DNA of 62,504 nt from Falsirhodobacter sp. 20TX0035 (lineage in GTDB: Bacteria; Pseudomonadota; Alphaproteobacteria; Rhodobacterales; Rhodobacteraceae): positions 1 to 62,504 of the forward strand of contig NZ_JAQMHV010000015.1 of the NCBI RefSeq assembly GCF_028307215.1. The letters are read 5' to 3'. Below the pieces are notes generated by a model. That model saw nothing but the letters and a program-made list of their open reading frames with translations, was not told the origin of the DNA and did no database searches. A program made the position numbers and the translations under genes. Positions 9,934 to 18,176 of this stretch are shown in pieces. Within the stretch, counting starts at the first letter, position 1. Each line of letters begins with the position of its first letter.

Positions 9934-11109
9934 ATGAAGACGCGCATCCTGGGCATCGACGCCATGAGGAGCATGGCCATCCTGCTGGCCATGGGCTCCC
10001 ACGTCTACTCTGAAACCGGGGTCGGCCGGTACCTGACGCCGGAGGTGTCGATCCCGCTGCGGGTCCTCATGCAAACCGCGACGCCCATCTTTGTGCTGTT
10101 GTTGGGCACAATGCTGGAACTTGTCTACTATCCGCGCTGGATTTCCGGACAGAAGGCCCTCGTCACCTCGCGGCTGTTCAAGCGGGCATTGCAATGCTGG
10201 ATCCTCTACGCCTTGTCGATCTTCTGCCTCTTTCTGGTCGATGATGGCTATTCGTTGAAATTCAGCATCTCCTGCCTGCTGTTCATGGGAAATTCGCCGT
10301 ATACCGAGATCCTGAAGTTCTACGCGTTCATCCTGGCCTTGGCTCCGCTTCTGCTGTGGGTCCGCGAACGGGTGGAACTTTGGCCGCTGGTCGCTTTCGC
10401 CCTCGCCTACCAATTGGCCTGGCCCCTTCTTCATGACCTTCCCGACGTCCGGACCGATCTGGGCTTCCCCCGACAGGTTGCACGGATCGTGAAGTTCCTG
10501 ACCGGCTTTGGCAGCTCGCACCTTGCGGGCCCTTCCGTGCTGCACGGGCTTACCTTGGTGATCGGCGGGCTGTGCCTAGGCCGGTTCATCGCCGCCGGAC
10601 GGCGCGGCCCCACGGACGAGGAAAGGGCGGCGGCTTTTGGGCGCAGGATCTCGTTGGCCCTCTTGCCACTGGTGGCGATGAGCGTCACCGCGCTCCTGAC
10701 GGCGCCCGACTGGGTGTTCCGCGGCCTGTCGAACATGAGCTTGCGGATGAACAGCCACGTGATCTACTTCGCGGCGGGCGCCTTGGCCGCGCTGTGCCTG
10801 ACGCTGGCCTTCATCTGGATCGTGGACGTCCGCGCGCCGGGTCGGGCGTCGATGTGGCGCGGGTTGTCCTTCTTCGGCCGGACGAGCATGTTCACCTTCG
10901 CCTGGGGGAACATGCTTCTCTACCTCGTGGACCATCGGCCGACGACCGAGGTCGGCGCCTTCGGCATGGCCGCGCTTCTTCTGGCCACGATCTGTCTGAT
11001 GAGCCTGCTGTTCGACCTGATCATGCGCCATTCCGACTCGGCCCGCACGCTGCTGGCGGTCGTGAACAGACCGCTCGACCGGCTCACCGGGTTGTCCTTG
11101 GCGAAGTAG
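9934..11109 (+). CDS. Membrane acyltransferase, acyltransferase-3 family
   Basis: The product is 391 aa with about ten predicted membrane spans. The start (RILGIDAMRSMAILLAMGSHVYSE) fits acyltransferase-3 proteins: an Arg/Asp near the first helix and a following His that is usually catalytic. A strong AGGAGG site lies nine bases before the ATG. These proteins transfer acetyl, succinyl or similar groups to extracytoplasmic sugars. In an EPS locus the likely substrate is the repeat unit, comparable to ExoH/ExoZ decoration of succinoglycan, though this assignment is by context only. Confidence 0.82.
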   Translation: MKTRILGIDAMRSMAILLAMGSHVYSETGVGRYLTPEVSIPLRVLMQTATPIFVLLLGTMLELVYYPRWISGQKALVTSRLFKRALQCWILYALSIFCLFLVDDGYSLKFSISCLLFMGNSPYTEILKFYAFILALAPLLLWVRERVELWPLVAFALAYQLAWPLLHDLPDVRTDLGFPRQVARIVKFLTGFGSSHLAGPSVLHGLTLVIGGLCLGRFIAAGRRGPTDEERAAAFGRRISLALLPLVAMSVTALLTAPDWVFRGLSNMSLRMNSHVIYFAAGALAALCLTLAFIWIVDVRAPGRASMWRGLSFFGRTSMFTFAWGNMLLYLVDHRPTTEVGAFGMAALLLATICLMSLLFDLIMRHSDSARTLLAVVNRPLDRLTGLSLAK

Positions 11110-11287
11110 GTGATGTTGCCAATGCTCGCACCCAGCCGGCACGCCTGCAGTGGCGGCCGCCGGCGCGGGTTCAGGTTACCTCAAAGCACGCGCCCCGCCC
11201 AAACGGCAACCTTTCTGGCAGAAAACCATTGGTCCCGCGCCAAGTCCGGCCTAGACACGGTGTGTCAGTTACATACGAGTGCCCTTC

Positions 11288-12286
11288 ATGAACACGGTTT
11301 CGGTCATCATTCCCGCGCACAACTCCCGCAGGACCATCGCGCAGGCCATCCGCTCGGCCCTGGCCGAGCCTGAGGTGGCGGAGGTGCTCGTCGTGGACGA
11401 TGCCTCGGCCGACGACACGGCGGCGGTGGCGCAGGGATGCGAGGATGGCAGTGGCCGTCTGCGCGTGATCCGTCTGGATCGGAACGTGGGCCCCGCCAAG
11501 GCCCGGAACGAGGCGATCGAGATCGCGACCGCCTCTTGGATCGCCATCCTCGATTCTGATGACATCCTTCTGCCCGGACGCTTTGCGCGGCTGTTCGCGG
11601 CAGGCCCGTTCGATCTGGCGGCCGACAACATCGCGCTGGTCCCCGACCACATGCGTGACACCGTGACGCCGCAGGACGTCGCCGTCTTTCCCGACGCCCC
11701 GACGCCGATGTCGCTTTCCGGCTTCGTGGCCGGAAACCTTGGCGGGCGCGCCGGTATGGGCCGGGATGAGACAGGCCTTCTGAAGCCGATCATCCGCCGT
11801 GAATTCCTCCTGCGCAGCGGTCTGCGCTATGACGAAGGTCTTCGGCTGGGCGAGGATTTCATTCTTTACGTCCGCCTGATGGCGCGTGGGGCGCGGTTCA
11901 TCACGATCCGGTCCTGCGGCTATGTCGCCTTCCAGCGCCCGGACTCCCTCAGCGTGAAGCACCGGACGGCGGATCTGAAGGCCTTCGCCGATGCCGCGGC
12001 CGGGATCCTGCGGGACGACGCCCTGCCTGCCGACGCGCAGGAGCTTCTGCGCCAGCAGGAACGGTTCACCCGCAACAAGTTTCACCACCGGCTGTTCCTT
12101 GACCAGAAGTCCGAACAAGGTCTTTTGTCGGCCGCCCGCCGGGCCATGGCCCTGCCCGCGGCACTTTGGCCCATCCTTCGGCTGACCGCGCGGGACAAGC
12201 GGGGCACCTTCCTGCGGAAGATGGGCCTTGTGAAGGTCCCGCACGAATATTCCGGCATCCGCTATCTGCTGCAGGCAGACCGCTGA
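11288..12286 (+). CDS. GT2 family glycosyltransferase
   Basis: The product is 332 aa. The GT-A signature is clear: TVSVIIPAHNSRRTIAQAI, VLVVDDASADDT, then WIAILDSDDILLPGRF with the DxDD metal site near residues 85-95. It lacks membrane spans, so it probably acts at the inner face of the membrane. The ATG at 11288 follows a weak GAGTG; a GTG at 11279 would add three residues. It is closely similar in layout to the GT2 at 25507, including SLxxGEDFxLxxRxL and YxxxRPDS/YRRHASS segments, suggesting paralogy. A terminator candidate lies at 12406-12430. Confidence 0.87.
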   Translation: MNTVSVIIPAHNSRRTIAQAIRSALAEPEVAEVLVVDDASADDTAAVAQGCEDGSGRLRVIRLDRNVGPAKARNEAIEIATASWIAILDSDDILLPGRFARLFAAGPFDLAADNIALVPDHMRDTVTPQDVAVFPDAPTPMSLSGFVAGNLGGRAGMGRDETGLLKPIIRREFLLRSGLRYDEGLRLGEDFILYVRLMARGARFITIRSCGYVAFQRPDSLSVKHRTADLKAFADAAAGILRDDALPADAQELLRQQERFTRNKFHHRLFLDQKSEQGLLSAARRAMALPAALWPILRLTARDKRGTFLRKMGLVKVPHEYSGIRYLLQADR

Positions 12287-12405
12287 GCCCGCGCCTTGTT
12301 TACCAACAATACCGTTCCTTTCCGGCCTCTCTGGACCGTTTGGCCGCAATCGGGTAAAGGCTGAGAGTGAACGGGTCGCACCTTTCCCTTTGTTTTCACG
12401 TGTCC

Positions 12406-12430
12406 TGCCCTGATGAACGGGCATTTTTTT
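12406..12430 (+). terminator. Rho-independent terminator candidate
   Basis: TGCCC and GGGCA enclose an eight-base loop and are followed by seven T. The stem is short (5 bp), but the T-tract is clear and it lies 120 bases after the GT2 stop. Confidence 0.5.
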
Positions 12431-12453
12431 AAAGATTTCGGAAGGTTGTCCGC

Positions 12454-13554
12454 GTGCTTGTGACGTATTTGGCACATGATCTTGACGATCCCGCCATCTC
12501 CCGCCGGGTCGAGATGCTTCGCCGGGGCGGGGCCGAGGTTCGCCTGGCCGGTTTCCGGCGCGGTTCCGGGGCTTTGGCGCCCGATGTTACCGTGCTTGGT
12601 CAGACCGAGAATGGCCGGATGAAGCAGCGGCTGGCGTCGATTCTTCGGGCTTTGCCGCGAATCGGCCGCATGGTGCCGCCCGCGGCCCGTCCGGAAACCA
12701 TCCTTGCACGCAATCTGGAAACGCTGGTTCTGGGGGCATGGCTGGCCCGCGGCGGCCGCGCCCGGCTGTGCTACGAACTGCTTGATATTCACGGCATGAT
12801 GCTGGGCCAGGGAAAGACCGCCCGCGCTCTGCGGCAGGTGGAGGCGACGCTGATGCGCCGCTGCGCCGCCGTCGTCACCTCCTCCCCCGCCTTTGCCCGG
12901 AACTACCTGCGGGCCTACGGGCAGCCGGACATTCCGGTCATCCTGGCCGAGAACAAGCCCTTCGACGGCCCCGCTACCAAACCGGCCACGGCCCCTGCCC
13001 GCGCGCCGGTCACCATTGGCTGGTTCGGCATCCTGCGCTGCCGCTTCTCGCTCGACGCGCTGGACCGACTGACGCGCCGCCACCCCGGCCAGTTCCAAGT
13101 GATCCTTCGAGGCCGCCCGGCGCTGGACGTGCTGGGTGATTTTCAGGCGGTGGTCGATGCGAACCCCGACCTGCACTTCCTCGGCCCTTATCGCTGGCCC
13201 GACGACCTGCCCGCCATCTATGGCGAGGTGGACTATGCGTGGCTGATCGACCGCTATCAGGCGGGGGAGAATTCGGACTGGCTGCTGCCGAACCGCCTGT
13301 ACGAAGGCTGCCTGAACGGCGCCGTTCCCATCGTGCTGGAGGGGACGGAGGTCGCGCGCAAGGCGGCCGGCTGGGGCTGCACGCTGACAATCCGTGCGCC
13401 GAAGGATGACGCGATCGCCGAGGGCCTTGCCAACGCCGCCGGGGACCTGCCCGCCCTGCAACAGGCGCTGGCCGCCGTGCCCCGGGATGCCCTGCGGATG
13501 GACGATGCGGAATGCCGTTCCCTGACGGCCGCAATCTGCGGAGGTGCCGCATGA
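12454..13554 (+). CDS. Glycosyltransferase (GT-B type), first gene of an exoA/exoM/exoP-like operon
   Basis: The product is 366 aa. It starts at GTG with GGAAGG eight bases upstream, and begins LVTYLAHDLDDPAISRRVEML, a pattern of GT4-like sugar transferases with an N-terminal Rossmann fold. A central CYELLDIHGMML segment and a C-terminal LLPNRLYEGCLNGAVPIVLEG segment correspond to the donor-binding E-containing motif. Its stop overlaps the next start (ATGA at 13551), so it is translationally coupled to the ExoA-like gene. The exact donor and acceptor are unknown. Confidence 0.78.
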   Translation: MLVTYLAHDLDDPAISRRVEMLRRGGAEVRLAGFRRGSGALAPDVTVLGQTENGRMKQRLASILRALPRIGRMVPPAARPETILARNLETLVLGAWLARGGRARLCYELLDIHGMMLGQGKTARALRQVEATLMRRCAAVVTSSPAFARNYLRAYGQPDIPVILAENKPFDGPATKPATAPARAPVTIGWFGILRCRFSLDALDRLTRRHPGQFQVILRGRPALDVLGDFQAVVDANPDLHFLGPYRWPDDLPAIYGEVDYAWLIDRYQAGENSDWLLPNRLYEGCLNGAVPIVLEGTEVARKAAGWGCTLTIRAPKDDAIAEGLANAAGDLPALQQALAAVPRDALRMDDAECRSLTAAICGGAA

Positions 13555-14540
13555 CCCCTTCCCTCCTGATCGTCATCCCCACCTTGAACGAGGCCAAACA
13601 CATCGCCCAGGTTCTGGCGTCGGTGCTGGCCTTTCCGGCGGCACGGGACGCCCGGATCGTGGTGGCCGATGGCGGCTCCACCGACGGCACCCCCGACATC
13701 GTGCGTCGGATCGCGGGGACGGAACCGCGGGTCCACCTGATGCACAATCCGCAGCGCCTTCAATCCGCCGCTGTCAACCGCGCGGTCGAGGAGTTCGGCG
13801 CGGATCATGAATGGCTGCTGCGGCTGGACGCGCACAGCGCCTATCCCGCCGATTTCGCCGACGTCGTCCTCCACGAGGCGCAGCAGCAGGGGGCGGACAG
13901 CGTTGTCGTCTCCATGGTGGCCGAAGGGGAAGGTTTCTGGCAGCAGGCGGTCGCGCTGGCGCAGAACTCCCGCCTCGGCAATGGTGGGTCGGCGCACCGG
14001 CTGGACGGGCCGGGAAAATGGGTGGATCACGGCCACCACGCCCTGATGCGGATGGCGGCCTTCCGCGCCGCCGGGGGCTACGATCCCGGCTTCAGCCACA
14101 ACGAGGATGCCGAACTGGACCATCGTCTGCGCGCGGCCGGGTTCCGCATCTGGCTGACGCAGCGCACGCGGCTGACCTATTTCCCCCGCCGCACGGTGGC
14201 GTCGCTGTGGCGGCAATATCAGAACTTCGGGCGCGGCCGGCGCCGCAACCTGACCAAGCACGGTATGCGGCCCGCCACGCGGCAGGCCGTCGTGGCGGCG
14301 CTGGCCCCGGCTCTGGCCTGCGCGGTTCTGGCCCCGCTGAACGCGATCTTCGCCTTGCCCCTGCTGCTGTGGATCGCGGGCTGTCTGGCAGGCGGCGTCG
14401 CGATCGCGCTTTCCGAACGCCATGTGGCGGGGCTGTTCGCAGGTTTCTTCGCGGGCATCATGCATTTGGCATGGTCCGTGGGATATTGGCGTGAATGGAT
14501 CTCGGCACGGCCGAAACAGGAAAGGGTCCGTCATGCCTGA
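13551..14540 (+). CDS. exoA: ExoA-like GT2 glycosyltransferase
   Basis: The product is 329 aa. The GT-A domain reads LLIVIPTLNEAKHIAQVL, then IVVADGGSTDGTPDIV, with an LRLDAHSAYP metal-site region. A hydrophobic C-terminal stretch (~245-300) gives two to three membrane spans. This architecture, including GxxDxGFSHNEDAELDHRLR, is that of succinoglycan ExoA, which adds a glucose to the lipid-linked repeat unit. The start overlaps the preceding stop (ATGA), and the next gene overlaps its 3' end by eight bases, so it is mid-operon. The symbol rests on pattern recognition; the polysaccharide made here need not be succinoglycan. Confidence 0.75.
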   Translation: MTPSLLIVIPTLNEAKHIAQVLASVLAFPAARDARIVVADGGSTDGTPDIVRRIAGTEPRVHLMHNPQRLQSAAVNRAVEEFGADHEWLLRLDAHSAYPADFADVVLHEAQQQGADSVVVSMVAEGEGFWQQAVALAQNSRLGNGGSAHRLDGPGKWVDHGHHALMRMAAFRAAGGYDPGFSHNEDAELDHRLRAAGFRIWLTQRTRLTYFPRRTVASLWRQYQNFGRGRRRNLTKHGMRPATRQAVVAALAPALACAVLAPLNAIFALPLLLWIAGCLAGGVAIALSERHVAGLFAGFFAGIMHLAWSVGYWREWISARPKQERVRHA

Positions 14541-15465
14541 GCGGCTGATCGTCGGAATTTGCACCTATCGCCGGCCCGAACTGGCGCGGACACTGGAATC
14601 GCTGCGCGACATGCTGCCCTGTGGGGCCCAGGTCAGCGTGGCCGTGGCCGACAACGACAACGAACCCTCGGCGATGAAGCTGGTGACGGGGATCGCGAAC
14701 GGCTTTCCCCTGCCGATCACCTATCTGCACGCGCCGGCGGGCAACATCTCCATCGCGCGGAACGCGCTGCTGGATCACGCGCGGGCGCAGGGGGCGCGGT
14801 TCTTCGTCTATGTCGACGATGACCAGACCCTGCGTCCCGACACCCTGCAGGCCCTGATGCAGGCGCGGGCTGACAGCGGCGCGGGGGCGGTTCTGGGCGT
14901 CGTCCACGGCGCTTATTCTCCGGACGCGCCGCGCTGGATGCTGTCCGCGCGCCCGCATGACACGCACCCGGTCCTGTCGCCCGACGGGTCCTGCCGCGCG
15001 GGCTACACCGGCAACAACCTTGTCGATCTGGCCGATCCGGCTTGGCAGGGTCTGGACTTCGATCTGTCGCGCGGCCGCAGCGGGGGCGAGGACACCGAGT
15101 GGTTTGCCCGCTATCTTGCCGCCGGTGGACGCATCGCGCCCGCCCCCCGCGCCATCGTCGATGAAACGGTGCCAAGCGACCGCACCTCGCTGCGCTGGCT
15201 TTTGCGCCGGCGGTATCGCATGGGCCAGACCCATGCCGAAACCGCAACGCTGGGCCGGGGCAATCCGGCCCGGTGGAAGCTGGGCGCGGTGGCCGCCGCG
15301 AAATGCGCGGCCTGCCTGACCATGGCCGTGGCGTCGGGAACGTCGTCACGCCGCAATCCGCAATTGATGCGCGCCGGACTTCACGCCGGTGTCGTCGCCC
15401 GCATCCTGGGCGCAGGCCCCGTCGAGCTTTATGGCCCGGCAGCCACCAAGAAAAGGCAAGCATGA
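14533..15465 (+). CDS. exoM: ExoM-like GT2 glycosyltransferase
   Basis: The product is 310 aa. It opens LIVGICTYRRPELARTLESL, continues with VSVAVADNDNEPSA and FFVYVDDDQTLRPD (the metal-binding DDD), and has SGGEDTEWFARYL in the acceptor half, a layout typical of ExoM. In Sinorhizobium ExoM adds a later glucose of the succinoglycan octasaccharide. It overlaps the ExoA-like gene by eight bases, and its stop overlaps the ATG of the ExoP-like gene. Residues ~255-280 are hydrophobic and may bind the membrane peripherally. The symbol is by analogy. Confidence 0.72.
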   Translation: MPERLIVGICTYRRPELARTLESLRDMLPCGAQVSVAVADNDNEPSAMKLVTGIANGFPLPITYLHAPAGNISIARNALLDHARAQGARFFVYVDDDQTLRPDTLQALMQARADSGAGAVLGVVHGAYSPDAPRWMLSARPHDTHPVLSPDGSCRAGYTGNNLVDLADPAWQGLDFDLSRGRSGGEDTEWFARYLAAGGRIAPAPRAIVDETVPSDRTSLRWLLRRRYRMGQTHAETATLGRGNPARWKLGAVAAAKCAACLTMAVASGTSSRRNPQLMRAGLHAGVVARILGAGPVELYGPAATKKRQA

Positions 15466-17795
15466 ACATGCGCGAACTCCGCTCCTACGTCCCGCCCGTG
15501 TCCGTCGATCACCCGGCCGAGCCGTCGCAGACCATCGAACTGCAGCGCCTTCTGGCCGGCGCCCGCCGCCAGCGCCTGCACATCCTTCTTCCGGCCCTAG
15601 GGCTGGGGATTTTCGGTCTGGCCTATGGCATGTCGAAGCCCGACACCTACAGCGCCACCGCCACGATGCTGCTGGACGACACGCTGAACACCGCCACGCG
15701 GCAGGCGGGGGGCCTGGGCGCGCCCAGCCTGACGCCCACCGCCGCGATCGAGGATGCGCGGATCGTCATGGCCTCGAACAAGCTGGCCTATGACGTGCTG
15801 AACACGACGGGGCTGACGGAGAACGCGACGTTCCTTGACGTGCCGAGCTCGCCGATCTCCACCGCCATCGGCCGCACGATTGCCTTTGTCCTGACGCCGG
15901 TCACCTGGCTGAAAAGCCTGGTGACACCAGCCGAGGAGCCGGTGAGCGCAGCCGTTGCCACCGCGTCGGACGAAACGACGACGGACCCCCAGCAACGCTT
16001 TGCGGCCTATCTGCTGCAACGGGACCTGAACGTTTCACGGCTGAGCCAGAGCAGCGCCATCGGCATCACCTACACCTCGCACGATCCGGCCATCGCGTCC
16101 ACGGTTGCGAACGCCTATGCCGACGCCTATCGCCAGGACCTTCTGGGCGCCAACGCGCAGGCCGTCACGGCCACCGAAGGCTGGATGGCGGAACGCCTGC
16201 AACAACTGCGCCAGCAGTCGCAAGAGGCTGCCCAGGCGGCCGAGAAGTTCGCCGCCGACAACCGCCTTGCGATCTCGCAGGACGGCACGCTGCTAAGCGA
16301 GCAGGCCCAGGCGGAACTGAACGCGAGCCTGACCGCCGCCATCGGCGACCGCGCCAAGGCGCAGGCCATCCTCAGCACCTATGATGATGTGCTGGCGGGG
16401 GGCGTGGAAGGTCTTCTGGACGGCAACTCGATCAGCTTCGGCTCGGACCAGTTGCCGGAACAGCTTCTCAGCCGGCTCGACAACTTCAACGGGTTGCAGT
16501 CGCGCCTGCGCGAACTGACGATCAATGCCGGACCGAACCACCCCCAGATCGCGGGGCTTAAGGAAGCGTTGCAGACGTCGGCCGGACGGCTGTTCGTGGA
16601 ATTGCAGGCCCGTCGCCAGACGGCGGCCAGCGATCTGAACGTCGCCAAGGCCCGCGTGGACGCCCTGCGCGCCACCTTGGACGAGATGACCGCCCAGAAC
16701 GCCGGTCAGGCGGCGGCCCTTGTCCGCCTGAAATCGATGCAGCAGGAAGCGCAAACCCTGTCGACGCTGTACCAGCAGACGCTGGCCGGCTCGCAGGAGA
16801 TTCGCCAGCAAAGCTCGTTCCCCGTCGCCAATGTGCGCGTTCTGTCCTATGCCGAAACGCCGCGGCAGCCCTCGGGGCCGGCCACACTGCGTTATGCCAT
16901 CGCCGCCGGGATGCTGGGCCTGTTCTTCGGCCTGTGCTGGGCCATCCGGCGCGAAACGCGCCAAAGCGTGCTGCGCACGGCCAACGACCTGACGGCCTAT
17001 TCGCCGCTGCGCTTCCTCGGACACCTGCCGCCCCTGCGGTCCTTCCGCGGGTCCCACGCGCCGCAGATCCGCGCCGCGTCGCACGAGGCGAACATGCCCA
17101 TCCAGCGCCCGCTGGCGCCTTCCGTCCAGATCCCCGTGCTGCAGCAGCCGAACTCCATCTACGCCGAAACGCTGCGCCACGTGCGGCTGGCGGCGCAAGG
17201 GCAAAGCGACGGCGCCGCCGTTGTGGCCGTGACCTCGTTCAACCCTTACCACGGCCGTGCCTCGGTCACGCTGAACCTGGCCGGTCAGATCGCCGCCACG
17301 TCGAAGAAGCGTGTGCTGGTCATCGACACAGACAGCCGGGAAGGCACCCTCACCCGCCTGCTGCGCCTGGACAGCAAGCCCGGCTTCGCAGAGGGTGCGT
17401 CCTCTGACGACCACTGGCAGTCGATGCTGCTGGATGTCGAAGACGCCAATCTGACCGTGCTTCCCGCCGGCAAGGGCATCCCGGACGATCTGCAATCCGC
17501 CCAGCTGATCCGCCGCATCCTGAACGAGGTTCGGGGCGAGTTCGCTGCCATCGTCGTGGATGTTCCGGCGCTGTATCCGACGGCGCAGGGCCTTGCGATG
17601 CTCTACGAACTGCCAAGCTTTGCCGTGGTCGGAGAATGGGGCGAGACGCCGCGCGACGTCGCGGAAGCCGCGCTCCTGAACCATCCGCTGTTGGAAAGCC
17701 TTTGCCTGGGCGTGGTCTACGACCGTGTGAACCTGCGCAAGCTTCGCAGCTTCACGACCCCGAATTCGGTGGAACGGATGCTGGTGGAGGCCTGA
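15462..17795 (+). CDS. ExoP/Wzc-like polysaccharide co-polymerase with a degenerate nucleotide-binding domain
   Basis: The product is 777 aa. Residues ~20-130 carry a Wzz-type chain-length domain with a first membrane span (ILLPALGLGIFGLAYGM). A long coiled-coil periplasmic region spans ~250-450, and a second span lies near 475-495. The C-terminal ~180 residues are a BY-kinase-like domain: Walker A' (RVLVIDTDS) and Walker B-like (FAAIVVDVP) strands are present. However, the P-loop position (~586-600) reads VTSFNPYHGRAS, lacking the GK[ST] of active kinases, and there is no terminal Tyr cluster. It is coupled to the ExoM-like gene by ATGA. It should control EPS chain length and export, possibly without autokinase activity. 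Confidence 0.87.
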   Translation: MNMRELRSYVPPVSVDHPAEPSQTIELQRLLAGARRQRLHILLPALGLGIFGLAYGMSKPDTYSATATMLLDDTLNTATRQAGGLGAPSLTPTAAIEDARIVMASNKLAYDVLNTTGLTENATFLDVPSSPISTAIGRTIAFVLTPVTWLKSLVTPAEEPVSAAVATASDETTTDPQQRFAAYLLQRDLNVSRLSQSSAIGITYTSHDPAIASTVANAYADAYRQDLLGANAQAVTATEGWMAERLQQLRQQSQEAAQAAEKFAADNRLAISQDGTLLSEQAQAELNASLTAAIGDRAKAQAILSTYDDVLAGGVEGLLDGNSISFGSDQLPEQLLSRLDNFNGLQSRLRELTINAGPNHPQIAGLKEALQTSAGRLFVELQARRQTAASDLNVAKARVDALRATLDEMTAQNAGQAAALVRLKSMQQEAQTLSTLYQQTLAGSQEIRQQSSFPVANVRVLSYAETPRQPSGPATLRYAIAAGMLGLFFGLCWAIRRETRQSVLRTANDLTAYSPLRFLGHLPPLRSFRGSHAPQIRAASHEANMPIQRPLAPSVQIPVLQQPNSIYAETLRHVRLAAQGQSDGAAVVAVTSFNPYHGRASVTLNLAGQIAATSKKRVLVIDTDSREGTLTRLLRLDSKPGFAEGASSDDHWQSMLLDVEDANLTVLPAGKGIPDDLQSAQLIRRILNEVRGEFAAIVVDVPALYPTAQGLAMLYELPSFAVVGEWGETPRDVAEAALLNHPLLESLCLGVVYDRVNLRKLRSFTTPNSVERMLVEA

Positions 17796-17855
17796 TCCAG
17801 GCCTCTACAACCTAAGAGTGACGAACCTGTTAACCTTTCCTTTCCTTTTTTTCGG

Positions 17856-17871
17856 CTATGGTGCACCATAG
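17856..17871. promoter_or_regulatory. Perfect 16-bp palindrome, candidate operator
   Basis: CTATGGTGCACCATAG reads identically on both strands. It lies 41 bases before the small ExoX-like ORF and follows a pyrimidine tract (TTTCCTTTCCTTTTTTT) after the ExoP-like stop. No spacer and no T-tract follow, so an operator for a dimeric regulator is more likely than a terminator. Confidence 0.45.
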
Positions 17872-17912
17872 GTTGTCACAACCGGATGCGCCTAGGCCGT
17901 TAAGGGACACAG

Positions 17913-18176
17913 ATGTTCGTCACTTGCTACATCGCCGTCATGCTGGCCGCCGTTGTGGCGGCGATCCTCGCGGCCTTGTCCGCGGGATGGTCAGGATGGC
18001 AGACTATTGGCGCCGCCGCGGCGGTGCTGGTGATCGGGCAGCTGGCCCTGCTGGCCTATATCGCGATCCGGTCCACGGTCACGCTCCCTGCGTCCGCAGA
18101 CCGGAGAGATAGCCATCGGGCTGACCGGGACCATCACCCGGTTGCTCACTCTGAACGATCCGGCCATCATCCATGA
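17913..18176 (+). CDS. Small two-TM membrane protein, ExoX/SyrA-like (putative EPS regulator)
   Basis: The product is 87 aa. The first ~55 residues form two membrane spans (VTCYIAVMLAAVVAAILAAL, and AAAAVLVIGQLALLAYIAI) joined by a SGWSGWQTIG turn. The layout, with a Trp-x-Thr turn and a Gln early in TM2, resembles the rhizobial ExoX/SyrA EPS-production-repressor family. AAGGGA lies six bases before the ATG. The last ~30 residues are His/Arg-rich and overlap the convergent lasso exporter gene by 98 bases, so the real end is uncertain. Its position after the ExoP-like gene supports an EPS role. Without a search I cannot exclude a chance ORF. Confidence 0.5.
   Translation: MFVTCYIAVMLAAVVAAILAALSAGWSGWQTIGAAAAVLVIGQLALLAYIAIRSTVTLPASADRRDSHRADRDHHPVAHSERSGHHP

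Noticed and set aside
11171-12475. 434-codon minus-strand ORF opposite the GT2 at 11288
   Set aside because: Shadow frame with no domain; GT-A motifs are on the plus strand.
16293-17684. 463-codon minus-strand ORF opposite the ExoP-like gene
   Set aside because: Antisense shadow of a GC-rich gene, with no start context or domain.
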